Below are positions 35,947 to 46,948 of a DNA stretch of 64,000 nucleotides, one piece after another. The notes beneath the pieces are model-generated. The model saw only the letters and a list, made by a program, of their open reading frames with translations, did no database searches and had not been told where the DNA came from. This stretch comes from Macquaria australasica (Eukaryota > Chordata > Actinopteri > Centrarchiformes > Percichthyidae): positions 1-64,000 of the forward strand of contig SEMN01000151.1 in the NCBI GenBank assembly GCA_005408345.1, given 5' to 3'. Both the position numbers and the translations under genes were made by a program. Position 1 is the first letter of the stretch. Each line of letters begins with the position of its first letter.

Positions 35947-36640
35947 TCAGTCAGCATGTGTGTAGTTGGTGGACAGTCCCTTGTTTCTGAGGATCATCAG
36001 CAGAGAGAGTCCACAGCAGTACACCAGACTCTTCACTATCAGCACTGTGTACAGCAGCAGGAGCAGCTTCACCTGGTACTGGGACGGGACTGAAGCTGCT
36101 GCTGGAGGTGATGGTGGAGGTGATGTTGGAGGTGATGTTGGAGGTCTTGTTGGAGGTGATGTTGGAGGTGATGTTGGAGGTCTTGGTGGAGTTGATGTTG
36201 GAGGTGATGTTGTAGGTGACCGAAGTGTTGGAACTTCTGAAACAGAAAAGGAGTCAGAAAGAAATGTCAGTCCTCTGCTCCTCTGCTCTCTTTGACAGCG
36301 TCTCCACATGAAGCTGAATCACTACCTTGTTCTGTTTGGGCCTCCACTGTGCCCCCCTCGTGATGGACGTAGCAGCGGTATTTATACGTGTAGAGAGCGT
36401 CCCGATCAATCACTCTGATGGCGGCGGTGCACCCCAACTCTCTGAGTTTCAGCTGCTTTCCCTCATCAGGGGGCAGCTCCTCCAGAGGATGGTTCTCCTT
36501 TCGTCTTTTCCAGGAGAACTGGACCAGAGGAGGAAACATGGCTGAGGCCACACACAGCAGGGAGGTCTTCCCCTCCAGGTGGGCTCTGGATGCTGCTGGG
36601 TACACGCTCACCACGGGCTTCACTACCAGCTCATCTGAAG
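35947..36640 (-). CDS. trgc: T-cell receptor gamma constant gene, cassette 2 (C2), with expanded connecting peptide
   Basis: Exon 1 (36,640-36,326, 315 nt) encodes a constant domain identical to that of C1 apart from a few residues: EGKQLKLRELGCTAAI here against EGEQLELRESGRTAAI. One change (codon 36,431-36,429) creates an extra Cys. Exon 2 (36,236-35,947, 290 nt) is 120 nt longer than in C1. The extra part encodes Pro/Thr/Ser-rich repeats (TSPP, TRPP, TSTPPRPP) between EVPTLRSP and AAASVPSQYQ. The membrane helix with Lys and the tail are the same as in C1. It is transcribed from the minus strand, converging on C1. It looks functional and would give a gamma chain with a longer, probably O-glycosylated stalk. 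Confidence 0.92.
36106..36222 (-). repeat. 12-bp coding tandem repeat in the C2 connecting peptide
   Basis: On the plus strand the unit is GGAGGTGATGTT with variants GGAGGTCTTGTT and GGAGTTGATGTT. On the coding strand it gives four residues, mostly T-S-P-P. About nine to ten units lie in frame, so copy-number change keeps the reading frame. Confidence 0.9.
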
Positions 36641-37385
36641 CTTGACAGCAGCAACAAGCAGCACAGACACACATTCGCACAGTCAACAGCAGCTTCCAGC
36701 ACTGCACTGCATTCAGTCTGATCCTGGAAACTACATGGACTCTGATCACTAAACTACTCATCAATACAGCACAAAGTTCACTACATGTGCTGTATTCACC
36801 TTCATATCAAACACTGTTGTCATGTCATGTCATCTTATGTTATATGGGGACAAAAATGATGTATTTGTATTCTTTGTTTCAATGTACATAGAATTGCACT
36901 GCAATAAATATTATTGCTAAAAACATAATATAATGTAATAATATAACAGAATGATAAAATTTACCTTCAGACAATCGTAATTATTTTTCTTTATTAAGGT
37001 TAATATACATATTATTAAAAGTTACATAATAGATATAAAATACAATTGTCATTTTATTGATTACAATATGTATAACATGTTATTGATTTAACACCATATA
37101 CTTTAACTACTCAACAACAAATCAATACATCAATCATTTCATACCTCTTTCCATAACAATTTCAACTTTTACACACAATTACAATGATATGTTTGTATAT
37201 GTCGAATGCGAGTAGAGACTGCTATATAATTTAATATAATGTAAAGATGATGTTTATTTTTCTTTTGCCTCGTGGCATATTTTATATTGTTTATGTATTT
37301 ACAGGTAATAAGTTTTCCTTTATGTTGGTATCGAGTTTACACAGAGGCAACTATGAAGGTCTATAATAAAATGAATGGGACCAAA
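36641..37385 (-). other. 5' flank / intron side of C2
   Basis: Similarity to the C1 intron covers 36,641-36,778 and then stops. The rest is A/T-rich and unremarkable up to the LINE. Confidence 0.6.
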
Positions 37386-37389
37386 TAAT

Positions 37390-40300
37390 ATTAATCTGAT
37401 CAGTAAAAGGGATCTCAAATAAAAGGAAAAGATACAAAATTATTACACATTGAAATCCCTATCATGTGATTTGGCAATGCTCCAGGAGACCCATCTAAAT
37501 GAGATGGCGTCAGTTAAACTGAGACAAAGATGGGTGGGTCAAGATGTTTCAGCACCAGAGAGCAAAGAGAATATCATTTAGATCATCAAAACAAATAGTT
37601 GATAAACACATAGATATATAATTTTATCAGGTTTCCTACAAAATGAAAAACCTTGATTGATAGATCTGGACACCCCTCCCATCAGATGGAGTGCTGTCAA
37701 ATGCTCTTAAAGAAATACAAGATTCTCGTTTATTATCTGATATATGGCATGTTGTTCATCCTGATACACGAGAATACACTTTTTATTTCCAAGCTCACAA
37801 TTCATATTCCAGGTTTGATTATCTGCTTTTCTCACACTCCTTGGTTGGTAGTGTAATTGACTGCAAAATTCATAACATTATTACGCCCCCTTGTCAATCC
37901 TCTTCACTTATACTGTAATTAACATTAAAATTAAACAATGGAGATTTAATAACTCTCTATTGAAAGATGAAGATTTAGTGTCAAACTCAGGAGTTCATCA
38001 GCATTAATCTTGAATCAGTCCAGTCAGTTCAGACTGTATGGGAAGCCTTTAAGGCAACATGTAGGAAAGAACGGTGAGGAAGCATGGTCTGATTACTGAG
38101 CTTAAGACCCTTGAACTAAGGCTTCTGTTGGATCCTGACAACGTACAGTTAAAAACCTAAATGTCTGTGATAAAAACAGAATAACAAACAATCCTACATG
38201 ATGAATATGTGTTTGCTCTTTTTCAGCTACACAGAAGATATTTTGAATCTGGCGATAAAGCTGGTAAAAAGCTTTGCTCGAAGACTGAAACAACAAGAAA
38301 ACCGTCAGTCAACTTCTATCTTTACCAACCCTGAGTGAAGAAGAAAGAGAATCAGTGGAGGCTCCTGTCTCAGAAAATTAGATTAAATCAACTATCAAAT
38401 CCCTTTCAAGTGGTAAAACACCAGGCGATGATGGCTACACAACTGAATTTTAAATTGTTTCCAAGACACTCTTACAGCACTTCTAAGGTTGCTGTTTGAT
38501 GATATAAGAATTAAACAATCTATGGCACTAACCATGCGCCAAGCTACCATTTCATTAAATCCAAAACCAGGCAAGGACCTCCTGCAAATGAGTAACTTTA
38601 GGCCTTTGAGTATTTTAAATAATGATTACAAACTGTTTGCAAAGATCCTTGCAAAACGAATGAAAAAAGTTACAACTTCCTTGATACATATTGATCAAGC
38701 TGGCTTTATACAAGGTCGCCTAGCCTCAAATATTATGAGGAGGCTACTACATGTTATGACAAGGGCGGGGGCTTCTCAGCATCCAGAGATACTGCTGTCT
38801 CTGGATGCTGAGAAAGCTTTTGATAGAATAGAGTGGAAATACTTGTTTTATGCACTTTCCAAATATGGATTTTGTCCGGTTTATATGAAATAGGTAAAGG
38901 CACTCTATCATGAACCATTGGCAGCAGTTAAAACAAACGGTATAAGGTCGGACCCATTCCATCTTTATCGGTCTAAACGTCAAGATTGCCCAGCATCACC
39001 AATTATTTTTATCCTTGCCCTTGAACTCCTTGCATGTGTCATACGGGCTCAAAAGGATATAACTGGTTTTAGTATTGGTGACTGTGAATTCAAAGACAGC
39101 CTTTTTGCAGATGACATATTATTAACTTTAGCGAATCCAAAATCTTCCATCCCTCAAGTACTAAAGCTTATTGATACATTTGGACAGTTTTCTGGTTACA
39201 AAGTAAATTACAGCAAGAGTGAGGCTATTCCACTGAATCATCTCACTTTTCAGTCAAATTTGGGCATTGCCCCCTTTAAGTGGAAGCCAAAAGGCCTGAA
39301 ATACTTGGGAATTAAAATTCGATCCCTCATTGAATAAATGGTTGAGTTAAATGCACCAGATCTACTGCAGACTATAAGGGAAGACGTCAAAAGGTGGACA
39401 GTCTCGCCTTTATCTCTGTGGGGCAGATCTGAAGGTATAAACATTAATATGTTACCAAGGCTGACTTTTCTTATGTCATCTATACCGCTGAAGTTTTCCC
39501 CAAGCTGGTTTAAGGGAATAAATAAACTATTCTCTGGCTTCCTATGGAGGGACAAAAATAAGAGGGTCAGTTTAAAAAAAAACTAATAAACCTGCACAAC
39601 AGGGGAGGAATATTACTACCAGATATCCACCAGTACTACATAGCTTATAATTCAAGATATCCCCTGCATTGGGCTTATAATGGAGTCAGAAAGACTGGCA
39701 GCTGGGATTTTAGAAGACCATAATAAAGATCTATCTCTACCAATCTTATGGTACAACCCAAACGTCATTCCCAGAATGGACAATCCACCGCTACAATTCT
39801 CATGTGAAATAGTGAAAATGCTACAGAAATGTTTGATTTTTAGTGGAATATCCTAAATGTATGTCCATTATGGAACAATTCTTTGTTCACTGCAGGTGGT
39901 AAACCCCTTAATAATAGTGTGTGGCAGCAGCATGACATAAAACAGGTGGGACAAGTGTTCAGAAATGGAAATATGGTCCCTTTCAATGACTTGAAAACAC
40001 AGTTTGGGCTGAAAGATTCAGAATTGTTGTCTTATCTGCAAATAAAATCTATTTTGAAGTCATTACTCTCTGAGGGAATAGATGTAGGAAACCAGACTGA
40101 GAAGACAAACTAATGGGAGCTGCTGGCAGGAGAGGTACAGTCTCAGCAATGTACAGGCTGCTGTGCTCTGCAACCTCTGACAGCAACTATCAAACTAAAT
40201 CACAATGGGAACGTGACATGGGTAATCCCATAACTACAACACAGTGGGACACAGCACTTAAACATAGAACAAAAGAATCAAACTGTGTCAGATACAAAAT

Positions 40301-40480
40301 TCTGCAAATAGAGATAAGGGTACGCTGATGCTCTTCTTGTGGTACTGTCCTCTTGTTGAGCAGTTCTGGTTGGATGTTATTGGAAACTTGTCATGTCTTC
40401 TTAATATAGCTATTATTCCCTGTCCGGTAACCTGTATACTAGCTGTGATAATGGTGCAAAATACATATATACAGTATATA
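37390..40480 (+). mobile_element. L1-clade LINE, degenerate, in the J2-C2 intron
   Basis: Plus-strand remnants of ORF2 run in order. An endonuclease-like segment (LAMLQETHLNEMAS, about 37,470-37,510) comes first. Reverse transcriptase follows at 38,490-39,340, with FRPLSILNNDYKLFAKILA, DQAGFIQGR, LSLDAEKAFDRIEW and the catalytic FADDILL. C-terminal blocks run to MGAAGRRGTVSAMYRLL and beyond (40,113-40,330). Several stops and frameshifts break it. Near 40,317 it has lost about 95 bp that the cassette 1 copy retains. It lies antisense to C2 and J2, as the cassette 1 copy does. Confidence 0.88.
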
Positions 40481-41225
40481 ATGTAAAAAAAAATTAAGAC
40501 TTGATTAATCCTTGATGGGAAAATATAATATAATATTGTGTTGATAAAATGTACAATATGTTCAGTGTCTCATACATAATATTTACCACCATATACTTTC
40601 AAAATATATTGTTATGTATTTAAAATTATATTAAGCATCATATACTATTTATATTCATATTAAACATGTGTTCAGATACAAATATATATGTATGTGTGCT
40701 GTTAGATATAATTTTGTATCATACATAGAAATATATAATTTAGTATGTATAAATTATAGTTGTTGCAACATCATATTCAATATCTGTTTGCCTTAATGTA
40801 TAAATATATCTTCCACTAAATACATAGACGTAAATACAAACACCATGAGGTCGGTCTTTCCATTTAAAGAGTATTTATAAAACATATTTAAAGTTATATT
40901 ATTTTTTAATATCATATTTTATCAGAGCTGTTGCTGAATTACTGAGATGATCAAACACTGTATTTTTGTAATATCAAACTTTTTCTATATAAATCAGTTT
41001 TCTCTGGTTCAGAAATAAAGAATAAGTTCAGCTGTGCAGTGAGATTTAAACATCTTTTCAGGAATTATGAACCTTTTTTATGTAACAACATCTGCATGGC
41101 TGCAACAATTATCTACTAATTATGAACAAACTAACATGTAAAGCCTGAAGCAGCAGAAACTCATTAAAACACATTTTCAACTTGTTCAATAAAACAACTG
41201 AAGGAAAATGAATGTTTATTCTTAC
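40481..41225 (-). other. J2-proximal intron sequence, homologous to the J1 flank
   Basis: This is the reverse complement of about 28,015-28,800 with small differences. It is A/T-rich and holds no gene. Confidence 0.75.
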
Positions 41226-41295
41226 CTGTTACATACAGTTTAGTTCCAGAGCCAAAGATCAAGATCCAGTAGTATCCAGAGAACCAGTTTCCTCC
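41226..41295 (-). CDS. trgj: T-cell receptor gamma joining segment, cassette 2 (J2)
   Basis: On the minus strand it encodes GGNWFSGYYWILIFGSGT and then KLYVT, followed by the phase-1 donor ACAG|GTAAG. It is 70 nt, against 55 for J1. The extra 15 nt lie in the CDR3-forming part before the FGSG motif, while the distal half is identical. Confidence 0.92.
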
Positions 41296-41323
41296 CACAG
41301 TGAAACAGACTCATACAAAAACC
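41296..41323 (-). promoter_or_regulatory. 12-type recombination signal of J2
   Basis: In plus-strand coordinates heptamer CACAGTG lies at 41,296-41,302, then a 12-bp spacer, then nonamer ACAAAAACC at 41,315-41,323. On the coding strand this reads nonamer-12-heptamer-J, with a full consensus match. Confidence 0.93.
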
Positions 41324-41475
41324 TGTCTGCTGTTGAATGTGTCAGCTGAGGTGAACGAGTCCAAATGATGAAGCAGGATCATATTTCAGCTGCATGATGT
41401 GTTTCTCTAATGTTCATATCAACATGACTGTCTCTTCTTTTATTGTCTTTTTAGACACACTAGCAGTGTTGCTCT

Positions 41476-42010
41476 ATGGATGCTGATGTCTGTCGCTCCA
41501 CTACTGTAGTCCAGATGGATTGGACCTGGACCAAAGGATGGATGGATGGATTGACAAGAAAGTTTGTACATTCTTGGTCCCCAGAGGATTCACTTCATTC
41601 ATTCACTTTGTTGATTCTGACTTTTCATCTAGCGCCACCAGCAGGTCCATGTTTTTGGTTCAGAGGGAAATATCTCTAATATCTCTATACTATTGGATGG
41701 ATTACTATTTAATGTGGTTCATCATTCATGTTCCCCTCAGGATGAACTGTAATGACTTTGGTGATTCTGACTTTTCATCTAGCGCCATCATCAGGTCAAC
41801 ATTGTAATTTGTCTCATACTTTGATTTATGACCAAATACCTGCAGAACTAATGACATTCTGACTTTCTGTCTGTTTGGTGACACCTGGAAGTTGCTCCAC
41901 GTCCTCCCTGATTCATATCCTTCATATATGTTTAAATCTATCTATAATATAGTCATCCTAATTTTACACATTGTTGTTTTGCTATTTTGGTCTTGGTTTG
42001 GTAGACACAA
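41476..42010. repeat. Dispersed repeat copies in the V2-J2 interval
   Basis: Cassette similarity breaks at 41,475. The inserted DNA has two tandem diverged copies of the repeat seen at 5,925-6,125, in reverse orientation: GATTCTGACTTTTCATCTAGCGCCA occurs near 41,617 and again near 41,763. These repeats help explain why the V2-J2 gap is about 3.0 kb against 0.65 kb in cassette 1. Confidence 0.6.
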
Positions 42011-42014
42011 CATT

Positions 42015-42965
42015 TATTTCATGTCTCGTATGGTGTCAGATTTATGTCTTTAGACACACATGAGCTCATGAGGTCTTTCCTCCTGCTCTCTCTCTCTCGT
42101 TTGGTTTGGTCAAACTTTGGTCACTTTCAACGCAATCACACACACACGAGCTCCTTGAACCTTGATTGACAGCTTCTGTTCTGTACTGAACAACAGGCCG
42201 ACAGTTTGGCCAGAGGCTTGTTGTTTCAAACAGCTGACATCTGACAACAAGTTTGGAGCTGAAGACACAGTGGACAGAACAATGGCGGCGACACCTGGAG
42301 ATGGACAGATGAAGCCTTATGAAGCTTTTGGGGATTTCTTTCTATTTCTGCCAAAAAAGATTTGAAGCTTCGGAGTTTTAAACTCAACAAACTCAGTGAT
42401 ATCTGGTGGCTTGTAAAACTTACAGCAGCACTTCTGAGCAAAAGTGTAGATTTAATAACACGCAGGCTTCTCGGACTTTTCTTTCACACATGAGACTAAA
42501 ACTATTAATATCAGAGAGGTGTGGTGGTGCTTCGGCTCCAGTCATGAAGGGCTGCTATTGTTGTCAATGTACAGAAGCTGTTCATGGAGCTCGTGTGTGT
42601 GTGATTGCGTTGAAAGTGACCAATCATAAGAGGGCCAGTTGGTTTCCGCCCCCAAAATGTCAAATGTCAGGTCGATTTGCGTGAGCAGAATTCAGCTTTG
42701 AGAGCAGAGTGAACCTGCGAGAGCGTGGTGGCTGCTTTGTGTGCGTACAGCTTAGTTCTCCACACGCAGGTGTAGTTCTTTGTCTCTATGTTTAGTTTCT
42801 CGTTCACAGCTGCCTGTTCAACTCTCGGTTGTTGAATTTGTGCGTGAGGAGTTAAATTGTGCGAATAACAGTTAATATCTGCGTTTGTAAAATATTATAA
42901 TTTGTTCATGAGCATGTTTTATCGCACTTGTGACTTATGACATAAATCTGACGCCATCGTCAGAG
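42015..42965. mobile_element. DNA-transposon-like element with nested inverted repeats
   Basis: TTGGTCACTTTCAACGCAAT, then CACACACACACGAGCTCC (42,118-42,160) are mirrored by GGAGCTCGTGTGTGTGTGAT, then TGCGTTGAAAGTGACCAA (42,586-42,623). Further out GTGTCAGATTTATGTCTT (about 42,032) is mirrored by GACATAAATCTGACGCC (about 42,940). There is no transposase. The exact ends and target duplication are unclear. Confidence 0.55.
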
Positions 42966-44150
42966 GCAAATGTGATATTGGGTTAAGGCAGTAGCCTGAA
43001 TGAACCACTAAGTGACATTGTTGCGGGTCTGTTCCTCAGAGAATTCAGCAATTCTCACCATTTGTCCCTTGCAGGACACCATAGTTCTGAACTTAAACCA
43101 CCTGTCTGTAACAGCTCAGAAACTCGGCAAGTGTGAACCCAAAAGCTCGACTTACAGGCAGAAAGGTTAAGATAGAAGTTAACTTTTACTTGAGTCAAAA
43201 GGCAGGCAAGGGTCAAAACCAGGTAGACAGTCAGAACAGGCAAACTTATCCAAAAAGGGGTCAGACAGAGAACCATCAAACCGTGGATCAGGCAGCAGGT
43301 CAGGCAGGTAGAACAAAGGCTGGATAGCTAGGGCCGATTCAACCTGGACGATCTGGCAAAGTGTGGGTGGAAATGGGGAACATTAGCTGTCATATGCTAA
43401 GAGTTTAATCTAAATGTACAGAAATCTTAATTGTTAAAATGTTTGTATTTTCAGTGATAGATTATGTTTTTGCACTTGAATATATTTTAGTAAAAAAAAG
43501 TTGACTTTGCACATCAGGTTCTGGATCCAGGAGCCACTGTGGTGAACAGCAGCAGAGACCAGTTATTGTTAGCCAATAAAGTGCTACCAGGTTCTGCGAC
43601 ATAAAATCCATCAGTAAAGACTCCATTGGTGAATGCTGAAGCTTTTACATGAATAAAAATATTTTTGTAAAAGAAAAGTTGACAGTCATGTGACCGTGGT
43701 GTAGTTGGTTTACAGCCTAACGTCAGCTTTTTACTTCTGGAGATGGCATTCACACTTCAAAAACCCTAAAATTTGTGAAGATTATCTTTGCTTAACAAAC
43801 ACAAACGTTTATTTGCCACAGAACTTATTTTCTGCAATAATCCAAAATCCAATGGAAAAATCCCATTGGCTTTTTGTGGAGGGAACCAGGGCGATGCTAA
43901 CTTCTTGGTTGGACTACAGAAACACATCATCATCCCTGCAGCCGCTATAACCTCCTGCTAGAAGGGCAACATCCTGACCTGACATGTGTCCAAGATTTGG
44001 CTTTTAAAATGTAATAAAGTGAAATGATCTGGTGAAATCTACTGAAAGGTGTTAAACAACAAGTGCTGCTGGAAGTGTTTTCATTAAGAGCAGATTAGTT
44101 TTGTAAACCTGCTGGAATATCTGATAAAAATATGAATCAATATAATATTA
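42966..44150. other. Remaining V2-J2 interval
   Basis: 43,100-43,370 has GGCAGGCAAGGGTCAAAACC, then GACAGTCAGAACAGGCAAAC, then CAGGCAGCAGGTCAGGCAGG, a phrase set I associate with a teleost interspersed repeat. The rest shows no gene. Similarity to the V1 3' flank begins near 44,155. Confidence 0.4.
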
Positions 44151-44274
44151 AATAAATCCCTGAGTTCAGTATGTTTGTGACTCTGGCTGAGATGGAGGTG
44201 AAATATGTGAACCTGGGCTGTGGTTTACTGCTCTCTTCCTGTCACAAACACTGTTTGACATCTGTTCATCTGTT

Positions 44275-44312
44275 GGTTTTTGTTCAGGCTGCAGGGATCA
44301 TTTCTCACTGTG
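44275..44312 (-). promoter_or_regulatory. 23-type recombination signal of V2
   Basis: In plus-strand coordinates nonamer GGTTTTTGT lies at 44,275-44,283, then a 22-bp spacer, then heptamer CACTGTG at 44,306-44,312. On the coding strand it is V-CACAGTG-22-ACAAAAACC, the same as V1. Confidence 0.92.
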
Positions 44313-44772
44313 GAGACTCTCTTCAAACAGCAGCAGTAGTAGGTGGCTGAATGAGAGAGTTTAACTTTCTGGATCTTCAACTCACAGCCGTTCTGTTTAT
44401 TCTTAGCTGAGAAATCATCTTTCTGAGGATGATTGTACCTGTAATCTATTTTACAATTACTCCTAGTAATACGCAGAATCCTTGTGAATGTTTCTGTGTC
44501 TTTCTTCTGATACCAGAATACATAATCATTGTAGTCACACTGGTCAGTTCCTCCACAGCTGAAGGAGACAGTTTGACCAACTCTCCTGGTCAATGTTAAA
44601 TCATCCTGAATCAGATCTGCTGCCATGGCAACGAGCGCTGTAGAGAAACAGACAGGTAGATGAAGGTCAGTGTGACAGTGTTTGTTAAAGGTTGAGTCTG
44701 TGGGCTCCTGATTGGCTGGAAACACTCACCTGAACACAGACAGCACAGAGCAGCAGCTGGGAGGAAAAGCAT
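44313..44772 (-). CDS. trgv: T-cell receptor gamma variable segment, cassette 2 (V2)
   Basis: The leader exon (44,772-44,730) encodes the same MLFLPAAALCCLCS as V1. The V exon (44,637-44,313) follows CTCTACAG and reads ALVAMAADLIQDDL. Key residues are present: Cys in VSFSCG, Trp in VFWYQKK, Cys in ATYYCCC. The frame is open to the recombination signal. Framework regions match V1 closely, while the stretches around CDR1 (GGTDQCDYNDY), CDR2 (RITRSNCKIDYRY) and the start of CDR3 (CLKRV) differ, so divergence is concentrated in the antigen-contact loops. Three cysteines in a row at the CDR3 base are unusual. The segment looks functional and is transcribed toward J2 and C2. Confidence 0.9.
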
Positions 44773-44935
44773 TTTGTGCAGTGGTGTTTCCTCTGGTGAA
44801 CCTGGGGAGAAGTGGCGCTCTGATGCAGCTGAGCCCAAACAAGGACGAGCTGGGAGATCAGACCAGGGCCACGTGGTTTCTAACAGGTCCTCAGACCTCC
44901 CATCAGCCCCTGCGGCGGACAGATAAGGCTGCGGT
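44773..44935 (-). promoter_or_regulatory. V2 promoter region with RUNX/E-box composite
   Basis: This block is nearly identical to the reverse complement of the block upstream of V1. The shared CCACGTGGTT (44,869-44,878) carries the E-box CACGTG at 44,870-44,875. Similarity ends at about 44,935. Confidence 0.45.
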
Positions 44936-44939
44936 CTGA

Positions 44940-46948
44940 CAATAGGGCTTTTCACAGCAGACATTTTGACTTGTCGTAGAAAGAAAAGCACAGGTGGCTC
45001 TGTTCTGTTGAAGTGTCCCAGTAAGCCATCATTAATCAGACATCATTAATTGTATTATTTACACCTGTGACATATCAAAATGTCCTCCATGAAAACAACC
45101 TTTTTATAATGACAGTTGTCTTCTGTCACCATTTTTGTACACTGTAAATAATTTTAGTACAGTCAGTTTTTTGGTATAATTACATATATTAAACAGTTTG
45201 ATTCTAGTGTAAAATCTACATGTTTTAGTTTTGGTACAATCTGAAGTTCTTTTTAACTTCCTGCGATACATAACAGCTTTTGTGAAATTAACAAAACGTA
45301 TTAAGAAGAACTTTTTCCATCACTCATTTCTTTTTTTTTTTGGAGTTCCTTTTAGTTCTGTTAATTCAAAATATAAAGACAAACAGCAGCTTATTTGCTT
45401 ATTTAATGCTTTCTGGAAAGTTTTCTCAAGTCTCCTTCAAATGGAAAAACACTGTCAAACCAAACCACACTTATAATACATTTAATATTAATTTAAGAGC
45501 TGTTTTTCTATTATGTATGCTATAACTCTGAACAATTTGGTCATTGTTACCATGAAAAGTTGTTGGAGGAGTAACAGACACGACATATCTGATATTAAAT
45601 GACTCTTGACAGTGTTAGAAAGTTTATCATATGCTGGATGTCTGTGTTTGCTGCTGACATTAACCCTCAAAGAGAAAGACCACCTCCCTGTGGTTGGTCA
45701 GAGGCAGTGCAAAGGTATCCAGATGATGCTAAAGATGGTCGCCATGACGATGCTCTTATTTTGAAGAAACCCACAGTGACATCTGGTGGAGAAAGAAACA
45801 CACAACATAAATGACTAGTATTACTGACATTATTCTAAAAATAATTCACATACTAGTTCTACTGCAACTAATACAACACAGTAAATTCAACAATTGATAG
45901 TCTGTTCTCCGATCAAAGTAGTTTTATCTTGTGACAGAACTTCTCTTCAGTTATCTCAGTCCATCACTCACTTAGCTCTCCTTTTAACTGTGTTCTTGTT
46001 ATTTGTGTTCGGATTCATGCATTTTATTTTGTCCTTTAAAGCACTTTGGATCAATTGTTGTGCCTAAAGCGCTGCATAAATACAGTTGAAGTGACTTGAC
46101 AAATACTACAACTACATATACTGTTGCTCCTGCTAGAATACTTCAAAAGCCACTCATACAATAGGCCATCAGGTCAATATAGGCTACGACCGAGTTACTG
46201 CTACTAGTACCAAATCACAACCTGCAGTGATAGCCAGGTAATTCAGCTAATACAATATACTTTTATTACTGTTTTACTGTCAAATAATACTTACACTGGT
46301 GTTACCACAACACACTCCAGATCTGATATCTATTGTTTGCTTTAGAAAAGAGATACACATATGAATGAGCGTCACACCAGTTGTCTTTATTTTTAATTCG
46401 GCCAGTTATTCACCACGTTTAACATGAACTACATCACCTGGCAGACCCACGCAGGTAGCTAGTGACGTTTGATACATATTCACAGACTCAATTAAAAAAT
46501 CTGTCATTTTAAGACCACATGGCATAACGGTTAAAATGTTTACATGCAGAACAAGTTGAACCCCATTTCCGACTCGTCAAGAGACACCGAGTCTTTATTT
46601 GGTAGTAAATCCAAAAACCCTTTAGTATTAAGTATTTATTTTTAATTAGTCCCTCACATCAAGCAGCAAGCTGTGTGAACCAGATTTCCCCAAATCTGGT
46701 TGAAATAAGTGCATAAAATACGACGTATTGATCAAAAGTCACTCAAAGTTTATATAAAGCTCTTAGTCAGTGGTTTGAGTGGGCCCATTAAACTGACATA
46801 TTTCTGAATGTAGTTCGGCGACCGTGTCTTTCTCTCCAAGTTCCCGGTCCAGGCAAGACCATGATCACTCCATCCGTCCAGAACTCAGTACGCACCGCTT
46901 GTAGCAGCCGCCGGTTAACCTGCACTGAGTTCTGTCTGATTCACAGCC
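44940..46948. other. Spacer between TRG cassette 2 and vcpip1
   Basis: No gene is supported. The sequence is A/T-rich, with a T homopolymer near 45,330-45,341. A tRNA-like phrase at about 46,516-46,550 (CATGGCATAACGGTTAAAAT) is too weak to call. Confidence 0.5.

Noticed and set aside
38489..39586. A functional reverse-transcriptase gene
   Set aside because: The RT blocks are real but broken by several stops and frameshifts, and they belong to an L1-clade LINE remnant in a TRG intron.
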